64,000 nt of DNA from an uncultured Clostridia bacterium. GTDB lineage: Bacteria; Bacillota; Clostridia; Christensenellales; Borkfalkiaceae. The stretch is taken from contig CANRAR010000001.1 in assembly GCA_947628675.1 (NCBI GenBank), positions 1 to 64,000 of the forward strand, given 5' to 3'. Every line of letters begins with the position of its first letter. The stretch's first letter is position 1. A model generated the notes under the pieces. That model had not been told where the DNA came from. It ran no database searches and saw only the letters and a program-made list of their open reading frames with translations. The position numbers and the translations under genes are program-made. Below, in pieces: positions 47,998 to 57,550 of this stretch.

Positions 47998-50900
47998 ATG
48001 GTATATCGTATTTTTGTGGAGAAAAAGGACGGGTTCGACATCGAGGCGAGAACGCTCCTTGCCGACTGCCGCGACCTCTTGGAACTTGCGGGCGTGGAGC
48101 AGGTGCGCGTCATCAACCGCTACGACGCCGAGGGAATGGATAAAGCGCTCTTCGATGCGTGTGTGAAAACGGTCTTTTCCGAGCCGCAGATGGACAGGGC
48201 GACGGAGCACATCGACCTTGCGGGCGCAAAGGCGTTCGCCGTCGAATATCTCCCCGGGCAGTTCGATCAGCGGGCGGACAGCGCGGCGCAGTGCATCCAG
48301 CTCATCTCGCAAGGGGAGCGCCCCCTCGTGCGCACGGCGAAAATTTACGCCCTCTACGGAAACATCTCCGACGGGGCGCTCGAGGCCGTCAAAAAGTACG
48401 TCATCAACCCCGTGGAGAGCCGCGAGGCAAGTTTTGAAAAACCGCAGACGCTGCGCATTTCCCACCCCGCGCCCTCCGACGTGGAGACGCTCGGCGGCTT
48501 TTTGCAATTAGATAGGGCGGGGCTTGCGGCGTTCGTGAAGAAGTATTCTCTTGCCATGGACGAGGACGACGTCGCGTTCTGCCAAGCCTATTTTCGTAAG
48601 GAGGGACGCGACCCCACCCTCACCGAGATCCGGATGATCGACACCTATTGGTCGGATCACTGCCGCCACACGACCTTCCTCACCACCGTGGACGGGGTGA
48701 CGTTCGAGGACGAACTGCTGCAAAAGACGTACGAAGAGTACCTCGCAGCGCGCAAAGAACTCGGCCGCACCAAGCCCGTCAGTCTCATGGATCTCGGCAC
48801 CATCGCCGCAAAACTCTTGAAGAAGCGCGGGCTCCTTCAAAAACTCGACGAGAGCGAGGAGATCAACGCCTGCACGGTGAAGATAAAAGTAAACGTGGAC
48901 GGCAAGGACGAGGACTACCTCCTCCTCTTCAAGAACGAGACCCACAACCACCCCACCGAGATCGAGCCCTTCGGCGGCGCGGCGACCTGCATCGGCGGCG
49001 CCATCCGCGATCCGCTCTCGGGGCGCAGTTACGTGTATGCCGCCATGCGCGTGACGGGCGCGGGCGACCCCCTCGTCCCCGTGAGGGACACGATGAAGGG
49101 CAAACTTCCCCAGCGCAAGATCGTAACGACCGCCGCGGCGGGGTACTCCTCCTACGGCAACCAGATCGGGCTCGCAACGGGGCAGGTGGACGAAATTTAT
49201 CACCCCGGCTATGTTGCGAAGCGATTGGAGATCGGTGCGGTCATTGCGGCGACGCCCGCAAGCAACGTGCGGCGCGAGCAGCCCCTCCCCGGGGATAAAA
49301 TAATTCTCCTCGGCGGGCGAACGGGGCGCGACGGCTGCGGCGGCGCGACGGGCTCCTCCAAATCGCACACGCTCGAGAGCCTTTCAACGTGCGGCGCGGA
49401 GGTGCAGAAGGGCAACGCGCCCGAGGAGCGCAAACTGCAACGGCTGTTCAGGAGCCGCGAGGCAATGCGCCTTGTGAAGCGGTGCAACGATTTCGGCGCG
49501 GGCGGCGTCTCCGTCGCCATCGGCGAACTCGCGGACGGCCTCAACATCAACTTGGATCTCGTGCCCAAGAAGTACGACGGGCTCGACGGCACCGAACTTG
49601 CCATCTCGGAATCGCAGGAGCGCATGGCTGTCGTCGTATCCGAGGAGGACGCGGAGAAGTTCATCGCCCTCGCCGAACAGGAAAACTTGGAGGCGACCGT
49701 CGTTGCGGCGGTTACAAAGGAGCCCCGCCTCGTGATGACGTGGAGGGGGAAGACCGTCGTCGATATTTCGCGCGAATTTTTGAATAGTAACGGCGCGGAG
49801 AAACACGCCACCGCCGCCGTTTCCAAATATCAAGACTATCAAAAGCCGATCCCCGCGGACTTTGCGGGGGGAATGCGCGCCCTTGCGGGAGACCTCAACA
49901 TCTGCTCCAAGCGCGGGCTTGCGGAGCGGTTCGATTCAACCATCGGCGCGGGCACCGTGCTCATGCCCTTCGGCGGAAAATATCAGCTGACGCCCCCGCA
50001 GGCGATGGTGCACCTCGTCTCCGTCGAGAAGGGGCACACCGATACCGCCTCGTATATGGCGTGGGGCGGCAACCCCTATATCGCCGAGAAGAGCCCCTAC
50101 CATGGCGCGTACCTCGCCGCCCTTGAGAGCGTTAGTAAGCTGATTGCGACGGGCGCGTCGTTCGAGGACGTCTACCTCACATTTCAGGAATATTTTCTGC
50201 GGCTTGGGAAGGACGAAAAGCGCTGGGGAATTCCGCTCGCGGCGCTCCTCGGGGCGTTCAAGGCGCAGACGGAACTGGGCGTCGCCGCCATCGGCGGGAA
50301 GGACAGTATGTCGGGCACCTTCGAGCACATCGACGTGCCGCCCACGCTCGTCTCCTTCGCCGTGACGACGGGGAAAGCGGGCGAGGTCGTCTCCCCCGAG
50401 TGGAAGGGCGCGGGGCACAAAGTCGTGCTCATCAAGCCCGCATACGATGCAAGCGGCCTGCCCGTCACAAAGTCGCTTTTGGAAACGTTCGCCCTCGTCA
50501 CGTCGCTCATGCGGGCGGGCAAGGTCTACGCGGCGTTCACGCCCACCTTCGGCGGCATCGCGGAGGGCGTTTTGAAGAGTTGCCTCGGCAACATGGTGGG
50601 CTTCCAATATGAAGATGGCGTACCCATGTCCGAGGTGTTCGGCTACAACTACGGCGCGTTCATCTTGGAGGTTTCGGACGATGTGACCGCGGGCATGGTC
50701 ATAGGCAAGACCGTGGAGCGCCCCGCTATCTCGTACATGGGCGCCTCGGTTTCGCTCGCCGAACTCAACAAAATTTACGAGGAAAAACTCGAGCCCGTCT
50801 ATCCCTGCAACATACAAGCGCGGGAGAATAAGGCGGAGAACGTCACCTTTGAAGGGCGCAGCGCGGCATTCCCCGCCGTGAAGCGCGCACGGCCGACGGC

Positions 50901-51687
50901 GCTCATTCCCGTGTTCCCCGGCACCAACTGCGAATACGATACGGCGAAGGCGTTCGAGGATGCGGGCGCAACGGCGCAAATTTTCGTCATCCGCAACCGT
51001 ACGCAGGGCGAGGTCTCCCGCTCGGCGGAGGAGTTCGCCGCCCGCATGAGGGAGTGCAACATCCTCTTCCTCCCCGGCGGCTTTTCGGGCGGGGATGAAC
51101 CCGACGGCTCGGGCAAGTTCATCACCGCCTTCTTCCGCGGCGAGGAGGTGAAAGAGCAAGTCTCGGCGCTCTTGGAGCGGCGCGACGGGCTCATGGGCGG
51201 CATCTGCAACGGCTTTCAGGCGCTCATAAAATTGGGGCTCGTGCCGTACGGGAAGATCATCGGGACGGACGAAACCTGCCCCACGCTCACGTACAACGAC
51301 ATCGGGCGGCATCAGAGCCGCATCGTGCGGGTGCGCGTCTCTTCCGTCAAGTCGCCGTGGCTTGCGGGCGTGAAGGTGGGCGACGTGTACAGCGTACCCA
51401 TCTCGCACGGCGAGGGCAAGTTCATTTCTTCCCCCGCCCTCATGCAAAGGCTCATAGAAAACGGGCAAATCATGACGCAGTACGTCGATCTTGCGGGCAA
51501 CGCGACGATGGATGTCCGCTTCAACCCCAACGGTAGCATGAACGCCGTGGAGGGCATCTTGTCCCCCGACGGCAGGGTGTTCGGCAAGATGGGGCATTCC
51601 GAGCGTAAGGGCGCCGCTCTTTACAAAAACGTCATCGGCAACTACGATATGAAACTCTTCGAGAGCGCAGTCAAATATTTCAAATGA
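47998..51687 (+). CDS. purL: phosphoribosylformylglycinamidine synthase, single chain
   Basis: Converts FGAR to FGAM with glutamine and ATP. At 1229 residues it is the large form carrying its own glutaminase, so PurQ and PurS are not needed. It has an N-terminal PurS-like domain, the ATP motif [18 protein letters not shown] near residue 310, [14 protein letters not shown] and GGKDSMSG. The C-terminal glutaminase has [21 protein letters not shown], nucleophile Cys in [11 protein letters not shown] and the His/Glu pair in SHGEGKF. AAAGGAG precedes the ATG. Confidence 0.95.
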   Translation: MVYRIFVEKKDGFDIEARTLLADCRDLLELAGVEQVRVINRYDAEGMDKALFDACVKTVFSEPQMDRATEHIDLAGAKAFAVEYLPGQFDQRADSAAQCIQLISQGERPLVRTAKIYALYGNISDGALEAVKKYVINPVESREASFEKPQTLRISHPAPSDVETLGGFLQLDRAGLAAFVKKYSLAMDEDDVAFCQAYFRKEGRDPTLTEIRMIDTYWSDHCRHTTFLTTVDGVTFEDELLQKTYEEYLAARKELGRTKPVSLMDLGTIAAKLLKKRGLLQKLDESEEINACTVKIKVNVDGKDEDYLLLFKNETHNHPTEIEPFGGAATCIGGAIRDPLSGRSYVYAAMRVTGAGDPLVPVRDTMKGKLPQRKIVTTAAAGYSSYGNQIGLATGQVDEIYHPGYVAKRLEIGAVIAATPASNVRREQPLPGDKIILLGGRTGRDGCGGATGSSKSHTLESLSTCGAEVQKGNAPEERKLQRLFRSREAMRLVKRCNDFGAGGVSVAIGELADGLNINLDLVPKKYDGLDGTELAISESQERMAVVVSEEDAEKFIALAEQENLEATVVAAVTKEPRLVMTWRGKTVVDISREFLNSNGAEKHATAAVSKYQDYQKPIPADFAGGMRALAGDLNICSKRGLAERFDSTIGAGTVLMPFGGKYQLTPPQAMVHLVSVEKGHTDTASYMAWGGNPYIAEKSPYHGAYLAALESVSKLIATGASFEDVYLTFQEYFLRLGKDEKRWGIPLAALLGAFKAQTELGVAAIGGKDSMSGTFEHIDVPPTLVSFAVTTGKAGEVVSPEWKGAGHKVVLIKPAYDASGLPVTKSLLETFALVTSLMRAGKVYAAFTPTFGGIAEGVLKSCLGNMVGFQYEDGVPMSEVFGYNYGAFILEVSDDVTAGMVIGKTVERPAISYMGASVSLAELNKIYEEKLEPVYPCNIQARENKAENVTFEGRSAAFPAVKRARPTALIPVFPGTNCEYDTAKAFEDAGATAQIFVIRNRTQGEVSRSAEEFAARMRECNILFLPGGFSGGDEPDGSGKFITAFFRGEEVKEQVSALLERRDGLMGGICNGFQALIKLGLVPYGKIIGTDETCPTLTYNDIGRHQSRIVRVRVSSVKSPWLAGVKVGDVYSVPISHGEGKFISSPALMQRLIENGQIMTQYVDLAGNATMDVRFNPNGSMNAVEGILSPDGRVFGKMGHSERKGAALYKNVIGNYDMKLFESAVKYFK

Positions 51688-51703
51688 GAGAGGGAGGTCA
51701 CCC

Positions 51704-53368
51704 ATGAAAAGTGATATCGAGATCGCACAGGAAGCAAAACTTTCACACATCCAAGAGATCGCCGCCAAACTCGGCCTCAACGAGGACGACATCGAGTACT
51801 ACGGCAAGTACAAGGCGAAGGTGGGGCTCGAAATTATGGAGCGCGGGACGAAGAACGGCAAACTCATCCTCGTCACCGCCATCACCCCCACGCCCGCGGG
51901 CGAGGGCAAGACGACGACCACCATCGGCCTTGCCGACGGGCTTTCGCGCATCGGCAAAAAAACTGTCGTCGCCCTGCGCGAGCCCTCCCTCGGGCCCGTG
52001 TTCGGCATCAAAGGGGGAGCCGCGGGCGGCGGCTACGCGCAGGTCGTGCCCATGGAGGACATCAATCTGCACTTCACGGGGGATTTCCACGCCATCGGCG
52101 CCGCCAACAACCTGCTCGCCGCCATGCTCGATAACCACATCTTTCAGGGGAACGCCCTTCATATCGACCCCGCGCGCATCACGTGGCACCGCTGTGTGGA
52201 TATGAACGATCGCCAACTCCGCTACGTCGAGGACGGCCTCGGCGGGCCCAAGTCGGGCGTACCGCGGAAGGACGCCTTCGATATCACCGTCGCCTCCGAG
52301 GTCATGGCGATCTTCTGCCTTGCGACCTCCGTCTCCGATTTGAAATCGCGCCTTTCCCGCATCGTCGTGGGGTACACCTATGAAGGGAAGCCCGTCACGG
52401 CGGGGGACTTGAAAGCGGAGGGCGCCATGACGGCTCTCCTCAAAGACGCCTTGAAGCCCAACCTCGTGCAGACCTTGGAGGGGACGCCCGCGTTTGTGCA
52501 CGGCGGGCCCTTCGCCAACATCGCGCACGGGTGCAACTCGGTCATCGCCACCAAGACGGCTTTGAAACTCGGCGACTATGTGGTGACGGAGGCGGGCTTC
52601 GGCGCAGACCTCGGTGCGGAGAAATTCCTCGATATCAAGTGCCGCTTTGCGGATTTACAGCCTGCGGCGGCCGTCGTCGTCGCCACGGTGCGCGCCCTCA
52701 AGATGCACGGCGGTGTGCCCAAGACGGAACTTGCCGCGAAGAACCTTCCTGCGCTCGAGAAGGGGCTCCCCAATCTCCTGCGTCACGTCTCCAACATGAA
52801 GAACGTGTTCGGGCTCCCCACGGTGGTCGCCGTCAACCGCTTCCCCGCCGATACCGACGCGGAGATCGCCCTCGTCATCGAAAAGTGCAAGGCGCTCGGC
52901 GTCAACGTCGTGCTCTCCACCGTGTGGGCGGAGGGCGGCAAGGGCGGCGAGGCGCTCGCCCGCGAGGTCGTCCGTCTGTGCGAAGAGAAGAGCGACTTTA
53001 AGTTCTGCTACGATGCGGCGCTCCCCATCAAGGAGAAGATCGCCGCCGTCGCCACCAAAATTTACGGCGGGCGGGGCGTCCTCTATACGCCCGAGGCGGA
53101 GGAGGAGATCGCGCGGCTGGAAGCGCTGGGCTTCGGAAAGACGCCCGTCTGCATGGCAAAGACGCAGTATTCGTTCTCCGACGACGCCTTAAAACTCGGC
53201 GCGCCCGAGGATTTCGAGATCACGGTGCGGCAGGTGAAGATTTCTGCGGGCGCGGGGTTCGTCGTCGCGCTCACGGGCAACATCATGACGATGCCGGGGC
53301 TCCCCAAAGTTCCCGCCGCCGAGAAGATCGACGTGGACGAGAGCGGCAAGATCACCGGTCTCTTCTGA
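51704..53368 (+). CDS. fhs: formate-tetrahydrofolate ligase
   Basis: Makes 10-formyl-THF from formate, THF and ATP. The 554-residue product has the nucleotide loop [53 protein letters not shown] and the C-terminal [14 protein letters not shown]. It follows purL after 16 bases with GGGAGGTCACCC before the ATG, so it is almost certainly co-transcribed and feeds the two folate-dependent formyl transfers of the cluster. Confidence 0.97.
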   Translation: MKSDIEIAQEAKLSHIQEIAAKLGLNEDDIEYYGKYKAKVGLEIMERGTKNGKLILVTAITPTPAGEGKTTTTIGLADGLSRIGKKTVVALREPSLGPVFGIKGGAAGGGYAQVVPMEDINLHFTGDFHAIGAANNLLAAMLDNHIFQGNALHIDPARITWHRCVDMNDRQLRYVEDGLGGPKSGVPRKDAFDITVASEVMAIFCLATSVSDLKSRLSRIVVGYTYEGKPVTAGDLKAEGAMTALLKDALKPNLVQTLEGTPAFVHGGPFANIAHGCNSVIATKTALKLGDYVVTEAGFGADLGAEKFLDIKCRFADLQPAAAVVVATVRALKMHGGVPKTELAAKNLPALEKGLPNLLRHVSNMKNVFGLPTVVAVNRFPADTDAEIALVIEKCKALGVNVVLSTVWAEGGKGGEALAREVVRLCEEKSDFKFCYDAALPIKEKIAAVATKIYGGRGVLYTPEAEEEIARLEALGFGKTPVCMAKTQYSFSDDALKLGAPEDFEITVRQVKISAGAGFVVALTGNIMTMPGLPKVPAAEKIDVDESGKITGLF

Positions 53369-53514
53369 GTCTCTTTCCATAAGCGGCGCATCTCTTCGTC
53401 CCGCTGCGGCAACTTTCGGTCATTTACCGAATCGTAAACTCCCTCAAGTTTTCCTCGCGCTCCTTGACCTGCTTGCTTCTGAAAAGAGGGAATATCCGGC
53501 TCCCCGTTCTACCG

Positions 53515-53567
53515 TGTCATTCTGAGCGTAGCGAAGAATCCCGAATAACGAAGTCCGACTTGCCCCT
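53515..53567 (+). repeat. module A, shortest form
   Basis: TGTCATTCTGAGCGTAGCG followed by AAGAATCCCGAATAACGAAG and TCCGAC. The ends are joined by only seven bases, which gives the uninterrupted form of the module. Confidence 0.75.
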
Positions 53568-53578
53568 CATCTTATCCC

Positions 53579-54793
53579 ATGGAACAGGAAATTCAATTTT
53601 TGAAAACCGCGGTAGAGCCGCTCCTCGGGTGGTACCGCGAAAATAAGCGCGACCTCCCGTGGCGGCACGACCGTACGCCGTATACCGTGCTCGTCTCCGA
53701 ACTCATGCTCCAACAGACGCGCGTGGAGGCGGTGCGCGAGCGGTACGTGGAATTTCTGCGCCGCTTCCCCACGGCGGAGGCGCTCGCCGCTGCCTCCGAG
53801 GACGAGGTGTTGAAGGCGTGGGAAGGCCTCGGCTACTACACCCGCGCGCGCAACCTTTGGAAGGCGGCAAAGATCATCGCCGCGGAGGGCTTCCCCCGGA
53901 CATGGGTGGGGGTAAGAGCGCTTCCGGGCGTCGGCGATTACACGGCGGGCGCCGTCTGCTCCGTCGCATTGGGGCTACCCATGCCCGCGGTGGATGGCAA
54001 CGTACTGCGCATCCTCTCCCGCCTCTTCGCGGATGGGAGCAATGTGGATGACCCCGCCGTGCGCAAGGCATACGCTTCGGCGCTTGCCGCCGTCTATCCC
54101 CCAGAGGCGGGCGAATTTTGCGAGGCGCTCATGGAACTCGGCGCCATCGTATGCGTCCCGGGCGGCGCGCCGCTGTGCGGCAAGTGCCCTTGGAACAATT
54201 TGTGCCGCGCCCACCTTGCGGGCAGGGAGGAGAACTTCCCCGTCCGCGGCGAAAAGAGGGCGCGGAAGATCGTAAAGTTAAACGTTTTCGTGTTGAAGTG
54301 CGGGAACGAGTACGCCCTCAAAAAGCGCGGAAAGGGGCTGCTCTCGGGGATGTGGGAGTTCCCCAATTGGGAAGGGGACGCCCCCGCCTCCGCCTCGGCG
54401 ACTTCCCCGTCCGTTCCCGCCGCTGAGGTTTCCGCCCCCGCTTCGGAACCTTCCGCACCCGCCCCCTCCTCGGAGCCTTCCGCCCCCACCGCTGAGGTTT
54501 CCGCCCCCGCGCCCGCCTCGGAGCCTTCCCAACCCGCCCCCGCCGCTGAGGTCTCTGTACTTGCCCCCTCCTCGGAGGGGGGTAGGGGGGTGGGCGTCGC
54601 CCCCGAACTCGGCAAAGTGCTGTCGGAGAAGGCGGCAAAGCACGTCTTCACCCACGTCGAATGGCACATGACGGGGCGTCTCGTCGAAGTCGAAGCAAAG
54701 GATCCGCGCTACGTTTGGGCGACGGCGGAGGAGATACAAAATGTTTATGCCGTTCCCTCTGCATTCAAGATATTCTTGGAGTGGGTAAAATAA
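53579..54793 (+). CDS. mutY: adenine DNA glycosylase MutY with a low-complexity linker
   Basis: Removes A opposite 8-oxoG. The helix-hairpin-helix glycosylase domain (about 1-215) has LPWRHDRTPYTVLVSELMLQ + QTRVEAV (catalytic Glu), LPGVGDYTAGAV, DGNVLRILSR (catalytic Asp) and the [4Fe-4S] cluster CVPGGAPLCGKCPWNNLC. The C-terminal NUDIX-like domain that senses 8-oxoG begins at about residue 235 and is split by about 70 residues of Ala/Pro/Ser/Glu repeats (about 268-340) whose DNA resembles the intergenic repeats, then resumes (HVFTHVEWHMTGRLVE). Length is 404 against about 350. No Shine-Dalgarno sequence is visible. Confidence 0.9.
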   Translation: MEQEIQFLKTAVEPLLGWYRENKRDLPWRHDRTPYTVLVSELMLQQTRVEAVRERYVEFLRRFPTAEALAAASEDEVLKAWEGLGYYTRARNLWKAAKIIAAEGFPRTWVGVRALPGVGDYTAGAVCSVALGLPMPAVDGNVLRILSRLFADGSNVDDPAVRKAYASALAAVYPPEAGEFCEALMELGAIVCVPGGAPLCGKCPWNNLCRAHLAGREENFPVRGEKRARKIVKLNVFVLKCGNEYALKKRGKGLLSGMWEFPNWEGDAPASASATSPSVPAAEVSAPASEPSAPAPSSEPSAPTAEVSAPAPASEPSQPAPAAEVSVLAPSSEGGRGVGVAPELGKVLSEKAAKHVFTHVEWHMTGRLVEVEAKDPRYVWATAEEIQNVYAVPSAFKIFLEWVK

Positions 54794-54830
54794 AAACGGG
54801 ACGCCGCAGGAAAGGCGCCCCGTTTTCGTA
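54793..54830. terminator. bidirectional terminator between mutY and the XRE gene
   Basis: AAAACGGGACGCC pairs with GGCGCCCCGTTTT (one mismatch), with T runs on both strands; it serves two convergent genes. Confidence 0.8.
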
Positions 54831-54834
54831 TTGT

Positions 54835-55275
54835 TCAATATTCGACCCTGCCCACGAGGTAGTCGAGGGAGACGTCCAAAAAGTCGGCAAGTACGCACAG
54901 GGTCACGAGGAGCGGCTTTTCGCCCCGCGCCCAATTCGTGAAGAAGGCGTCCTTTATCTGCGTCTCCTTTGCGATGCGGAACCGTGTCACGCCCGCCTCC
55001 TCCATGATGGCGCGCAGTCTCGGGTAAAAGGGCGGGAGCGTTCTGGGCGCAACGTTGCCGCAGTCCTCACTGCGCCCCGCGAGAAAATCGAGGGGACAGC
55101 AGAAGAAGTCCGCAAGTTTCACGGCGCTCTCAAATGTGGGAACGGATGCGCCCCTCAGCCACGAGCGGATGGACGAGCCCGCAATGCCCGCCTCCTTTGC
55201 GAGCGTCTCCGAGCGCAGTTCCCGCTCCTCCATGAGTTCTTTGAGCCGCTCTGAAAGTTTCGACAAAATCTCCAT
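54835..55275 (-). CDS. XRE-family regulator with two helix-turn-helix domains
   Basis: A 146-residue DNA-binding protein. Two Cro/CI-type domains are in tandem: residues about 4-60 (LSERLKELMEERELRSETLA ... IAGSSIRSWLRGASVPTFE) and about 80-140 (RLRAIMEEAGVTRFRIAKE ... NWARGEKPLLVTLCVLADFL). I chose ATG 55275 because AAGGGGAAG lies just upstream; a TTG at 55296 would add seven residues. It is divergent from a 50-residue gene and probably regulates it and itself. TTTCGACAAAA occurs twice near its start. Confidence 0.85.
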   Translation of the reverse strand: MEILSKLSERLKELMEERELRSETLAKEAGIAGSSIRSWLRGASVPTFESAVKLADFFCCPLDFLAGRSEDCGNVAPRTLPPFYPRLRAIMEEAGVTRFRIAKETQIKDAFFTNWARGEKPLLVTLCVLADFLDVSLDYLVGRVEY

Positions 55276-55300
55276 AAACTTCCCCTTTTTCGACAAAAGT
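55258..55300. promoter_or_regulatory. possible XRE operator: two TTTCGACAAAA sites
   Basis: The 11-base sequence TTTCGACAAAA occurs at 55258-55268 and 55288-55298, thirty bases (about three helical turns) apart, flanking the start codon of the regulator gene. Same-face spacing suggests cooperative binding. Confidence 0.45.
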
Positions 55301-55408
55301 TTACCCCAAGAAGTACGCCATTTTGTTTGCCTTGGCGCAGTTCTTTGGTGTATCCTATTGTCATGGGAATGAGGCGCGCCATTCCGAATGAAAAAAGGAG
55401 GAAAAACA

Positions 55409-55561
55409 ATGGAAAAAGAATTGATTTCCGCGGAGGATATTGTATCCGAACTGCTTCCGCTGATAAAAGATTATTTTGTCGCGGAATGTCTGTCTTACGG
55501 GAATACGATCGATATGATATTCTCCGACGGACAAAAAATCAAAATCACAGTCGAAGCATAG
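55409..55561 (+). CDS. 50-residue protein divergent from the XRE regulator
   Basis: A tiny protein, MEKELISAEDIVSELLPLIK at its start and IDMIFSDGQKIKITVEA at its end, with a near-perfect AAAGGAGG before the ATG. The pattern (helix, VAEC, then two strands with FSDGQ) is like small proteins common on clostridial mobile elements; I know no function. Base composition is lower in GC than its neighbours. A possible promoter is TTGCCT-18-TATCCT (55327-55356). Confidence 0.65.
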   Translation: MEKELISAEDIVSELLPLIKDYFVAECLSYGNTIDMIFSDGQKIKITVEA

Positions 55562-55604
55562 GGGGAAGGGTTTTCGGAACAGGAGACCTTTCTTTCCGCC
55601 TTCC

Positions 55605-55965
55605 TCTTTTACCCCCCTCGGAGCCTTCCTTTTGTGCCTCCTCCTCGGGAGGGGGTGGGGGTGGGGCACCTCCTAATCCTTCCGCGTCATTCTGCCCCGC
55701 CCGCACTATTCGTCTACTAAGGGCGGCACGAGCGGCACAGCCGCGAAGTAGCGACCGAAGAATCCCGATGGGCGAAGTCCGCCCGCCCCGCGTCATTTCG
55801 CCCCGCCCTCCTTAGCTGCCCCCTTTTCAAGGGGGCGGCTCCGCCGTAGGCGGTGGTGGGGGTTGTTCCCATCTCGCCCGTCCTCGCCCGTCCTCGCTCC
55901 GCTGCTCTCTCATTATCCCCCCTCCCCGCGGCGTAGCCGCGGGGAGGGGGACACGGGGGGGGGGA
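55605..55965 (+). repeat. large repeat mosaic upstream of tmk
   Basis: In order: a CCCCTCGGAGCCTTCC piece that also occurs in the mutY linker, a CTCCTCGGGAGGGGGTGGGG piece, long-form A with D inserted (CGTCATTCTGCCCCGCCCGC ... GAAGAATCCCGATGGGCG), module B (CCCCCTTTTCAAGGGGGCGG ... GGTGGTGGGGGTT) and a CCCCTCCCCGCGGCGTAGCC palindrome. No gene is visible. Confidence 0.8.
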
Positions 55966-55970
55966 GGGGT

Positions 55971-56158
55971 AAAAAAATTTCAACTTTTTTCAAAAAATAT
56001 GGCATATACAACCGAAAGGGCAAAAAATTTGTGGTATCATAACAATGGAAAGAGAAAAAGAGAGCAAACGAGCGCGCCGTGAGTGAACAAAGCTCCCTGC
56101 TGCAACGCGCGCGGCTGCCGCGAGGGCGGCGGCAGCGCGCGGCGCAGCAGGAAGCTTT
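55971..56158 (+). repeat. 190-bp repeat element with terminal hairpin, copy 2
   Basis: The same unit as at 29521-29714, in the opposite orientation: CTTTTTTCAAAAA, AAATTTGTGGTATCATAACA, GAGAAAAAGAGAGC, then a hairpin (56089-56158) whose core (CGCGCGCTGCCGCCGCCCT on the complementary strand) is identical to copy 1. The TGGTATCAT box could be an extended -10 element. In this copy no T run follows the hairpin. Confidence 0.8.
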
Positions 56159-56255
56159 GAGAGCGGAAAGTCTAATTTTATGCGGGGAACATTTTTTTGC
56201 CCTCAAAAAGCGCCTTTCGGCATTCAAATCGCGCCTTTTTGCAATTTTCGCCCGC

Positions 56256-56384
56256 AAAACGCCGCATTTTGTCCGCAGAAGAATTCTTATTGTTCCGCAA
56301 AAACGCCGCATTTTGTCCGCGGAAGAATTCTTATTGTTCCGCAAAACGCCGCATTTTGCCCGAGGGAGAATTCTTACTTTCCGC
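56256..56384 (+). repeat. three 43-44 bp tandem repeats before tmk
   Basis: Units start at 56256, 56300 and 56343, each AAAACGCCGCATTTTGTCCG followed by a variable pair of bases and GAAGAATTCTTATTGTTCCGC (third copy diverged). Each holds the palindrome AGAATTCT. The array ends one base before the -35 box of tmk. Confidence 0.85.
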
Positions 56385-56385
56385 A

Positions 56386-56414
56386 TTGACAACCGCGCGC
56401 GCGTTTGCTATAAT
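56386..56414 (+). promoter_or_regulatory. promoter of tmk, predicted leaderless
   Basis: Consensus TTGACA, 17-base spacer, TATAAT preceded by TGC. Six bases separate the -10 box from the ATG, and there is no Shine-Dalgarno sequence. Confidence 0.88.
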
Positions 56415-56420
56415 AAAACT

Positions 56421-57050
56421 ATGGCTACAAGAGGAAAATTCATCGTATTCGAGGGAACGGACGGCAGCGGCAAGTCCACGCAGATGCGGCTGCTCGGCGA
56501 ATATCTCTCGGCAAAGGGCGTCCCCGTCTACACCACGCACGAGCCCACAAATTCTCCCTTCGGGGAACTTCTCCACGACTGCATGGGCAGGCGCATCGAG
56601 ACGAGTGAACACGCCATCGCCGCGCTGTTTGCCGCGGACAGGCTCGACCACATCCAAAACCCCGAGAGCGGGATGCTCAAAAAACTCGAAGCGGGCTGCA
56701 CCGTGCTCTGCGACCGCTATTATTTTTCGTCGCTCGCCTACAACGGCGGGTTCGTTCCCCTCGAATGGGTGGAGGAACTCAACCGCCCCGCCATGGAACT
56801 ACTTCGCCCCGACCTCGTCGTCTTTCTCGACGTCACGCCCGAGGAGAGCATGAAGCGCGTCGGCCGCCGCGGCGAGACGGAGCGGTACGAGACCCTCGAA
56901 AAGCAGATGAAGATACGGAATAAATTTTTTGAAGTGTTTGAAAAATACCGCGGCGTAGAGAACATCGCCGTCATCAAGAGCGAGGAGGATAAGGCGCGCA
57001 CCCAAGAAAATATCCGCCGCGCGGCGGACGCGCTCTTTGCACGGAAATGA
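56421..57050 (+). CDS. tmk: thymidylate kinase
   Basis: Phosphorylates dTMP to dTDP. The 209-residue product has the P-loop FEGTDGSGKSTQ, THEPTNSPFGELL, the CDRYYFSSLAYNG motif (Arg/Tyr of the substrate site), VVFLDVTPEESMKR and a lid region GRRGETERYE. The ATG is the expected +1 base of a perfect promoter, so the transcript is predicted to be leaderless. It overlaps rimM by ATGA and so heads the rimM-trmD-rbgA-rnhB-yraN series. Confidence 0.95.
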   Translation: MATRGKFIVFEGTDGSGKSTQMRLLGEYLSAKGVPVYTTHEPTNSPFGELLHDCMGRRIETSEHAIAALFAADRLDHIQNPESGMLKKLEAGCTVLCDRYYFSSLAYNGGFVPLEWVEELNRPAMELLRPDLVVFLDVTPEESMKRVGRRGETERYETLEKQMKIRNKFFEVFEKYRGVENIAVIKSEEDKARTQENIRRAADALFARK

Positions 57051-57550
57051 ACCGCGAACTCGTCATCGGCGAAGTGTTGAAGCCGCAGGGCATCCGCGGC
57101 GAAGTGAAAATAAAGCCGTTCACCGATACGGCGGAGGATCTCTTGGCGTTCAAGCGCATCTTTTTGGACGGCGAGGAGTTCAAGGTGCTCCGGATGCGCG
57201 TGGGCGACGGGTGCGTGTTCGCATCCCTCCGCGGCGTACCCGACCGCAACGCCGCCGAACTTCTCCGTGGCAAAAAAGTGACCGTCCCCCGCGACGAAGC
57301 CCCCGAACTTCCCGCGGGCAGTTACTACATCGCCGACCTTTTGGGGAGCGAAGTTTTCACCCAAGGCGGACAGCGCTTGGGCGTTTTGAAGGAGATACGG
57401 CAGGCCGCGACGGATATTTACACCATCGATACGGGCGAGAAAGAGGTCATGTTTCCCCTCGTGAAGGGGCTGACGCTCGAAGTGGACGTCGCGGGCGGCA
57501 AGATCGTCGTGGACGAAAAACGTTACAGAGAAGTTGCGGTGCTCGAATGA
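57047..57550 (+). CDS. rimM: 16S rRNA processing protein RimM
   Basis: A ribosome-maturation factor acting on the 30S head (binds S19). The 167-residue product has the N-terminal RimM barrel (IGEVLKPQGIRGEVKIKPFT) and the PRC-barrel (YYIADLLGSEVFT ... VMFPLVKGLTLEVDVAGGKI). ATGA overlaps link it to tmk before and trmD after. Confidence 0.94.
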   Translation: MNRELVIGEVLKPQGIRGEVKIKPFTDTAEDLLAFKRIFLDGEEFKVLRMRVGDGCVFASLRGVPDRNAAELLRGKKVTVPRDEAPELPAGSYYIADLLGSEVFTQGGQRLGVLKEIRQAATDIYTIDTGEKEVMFPLVKGLTLEVDVAGGKIVVDEKRYREVAVLE

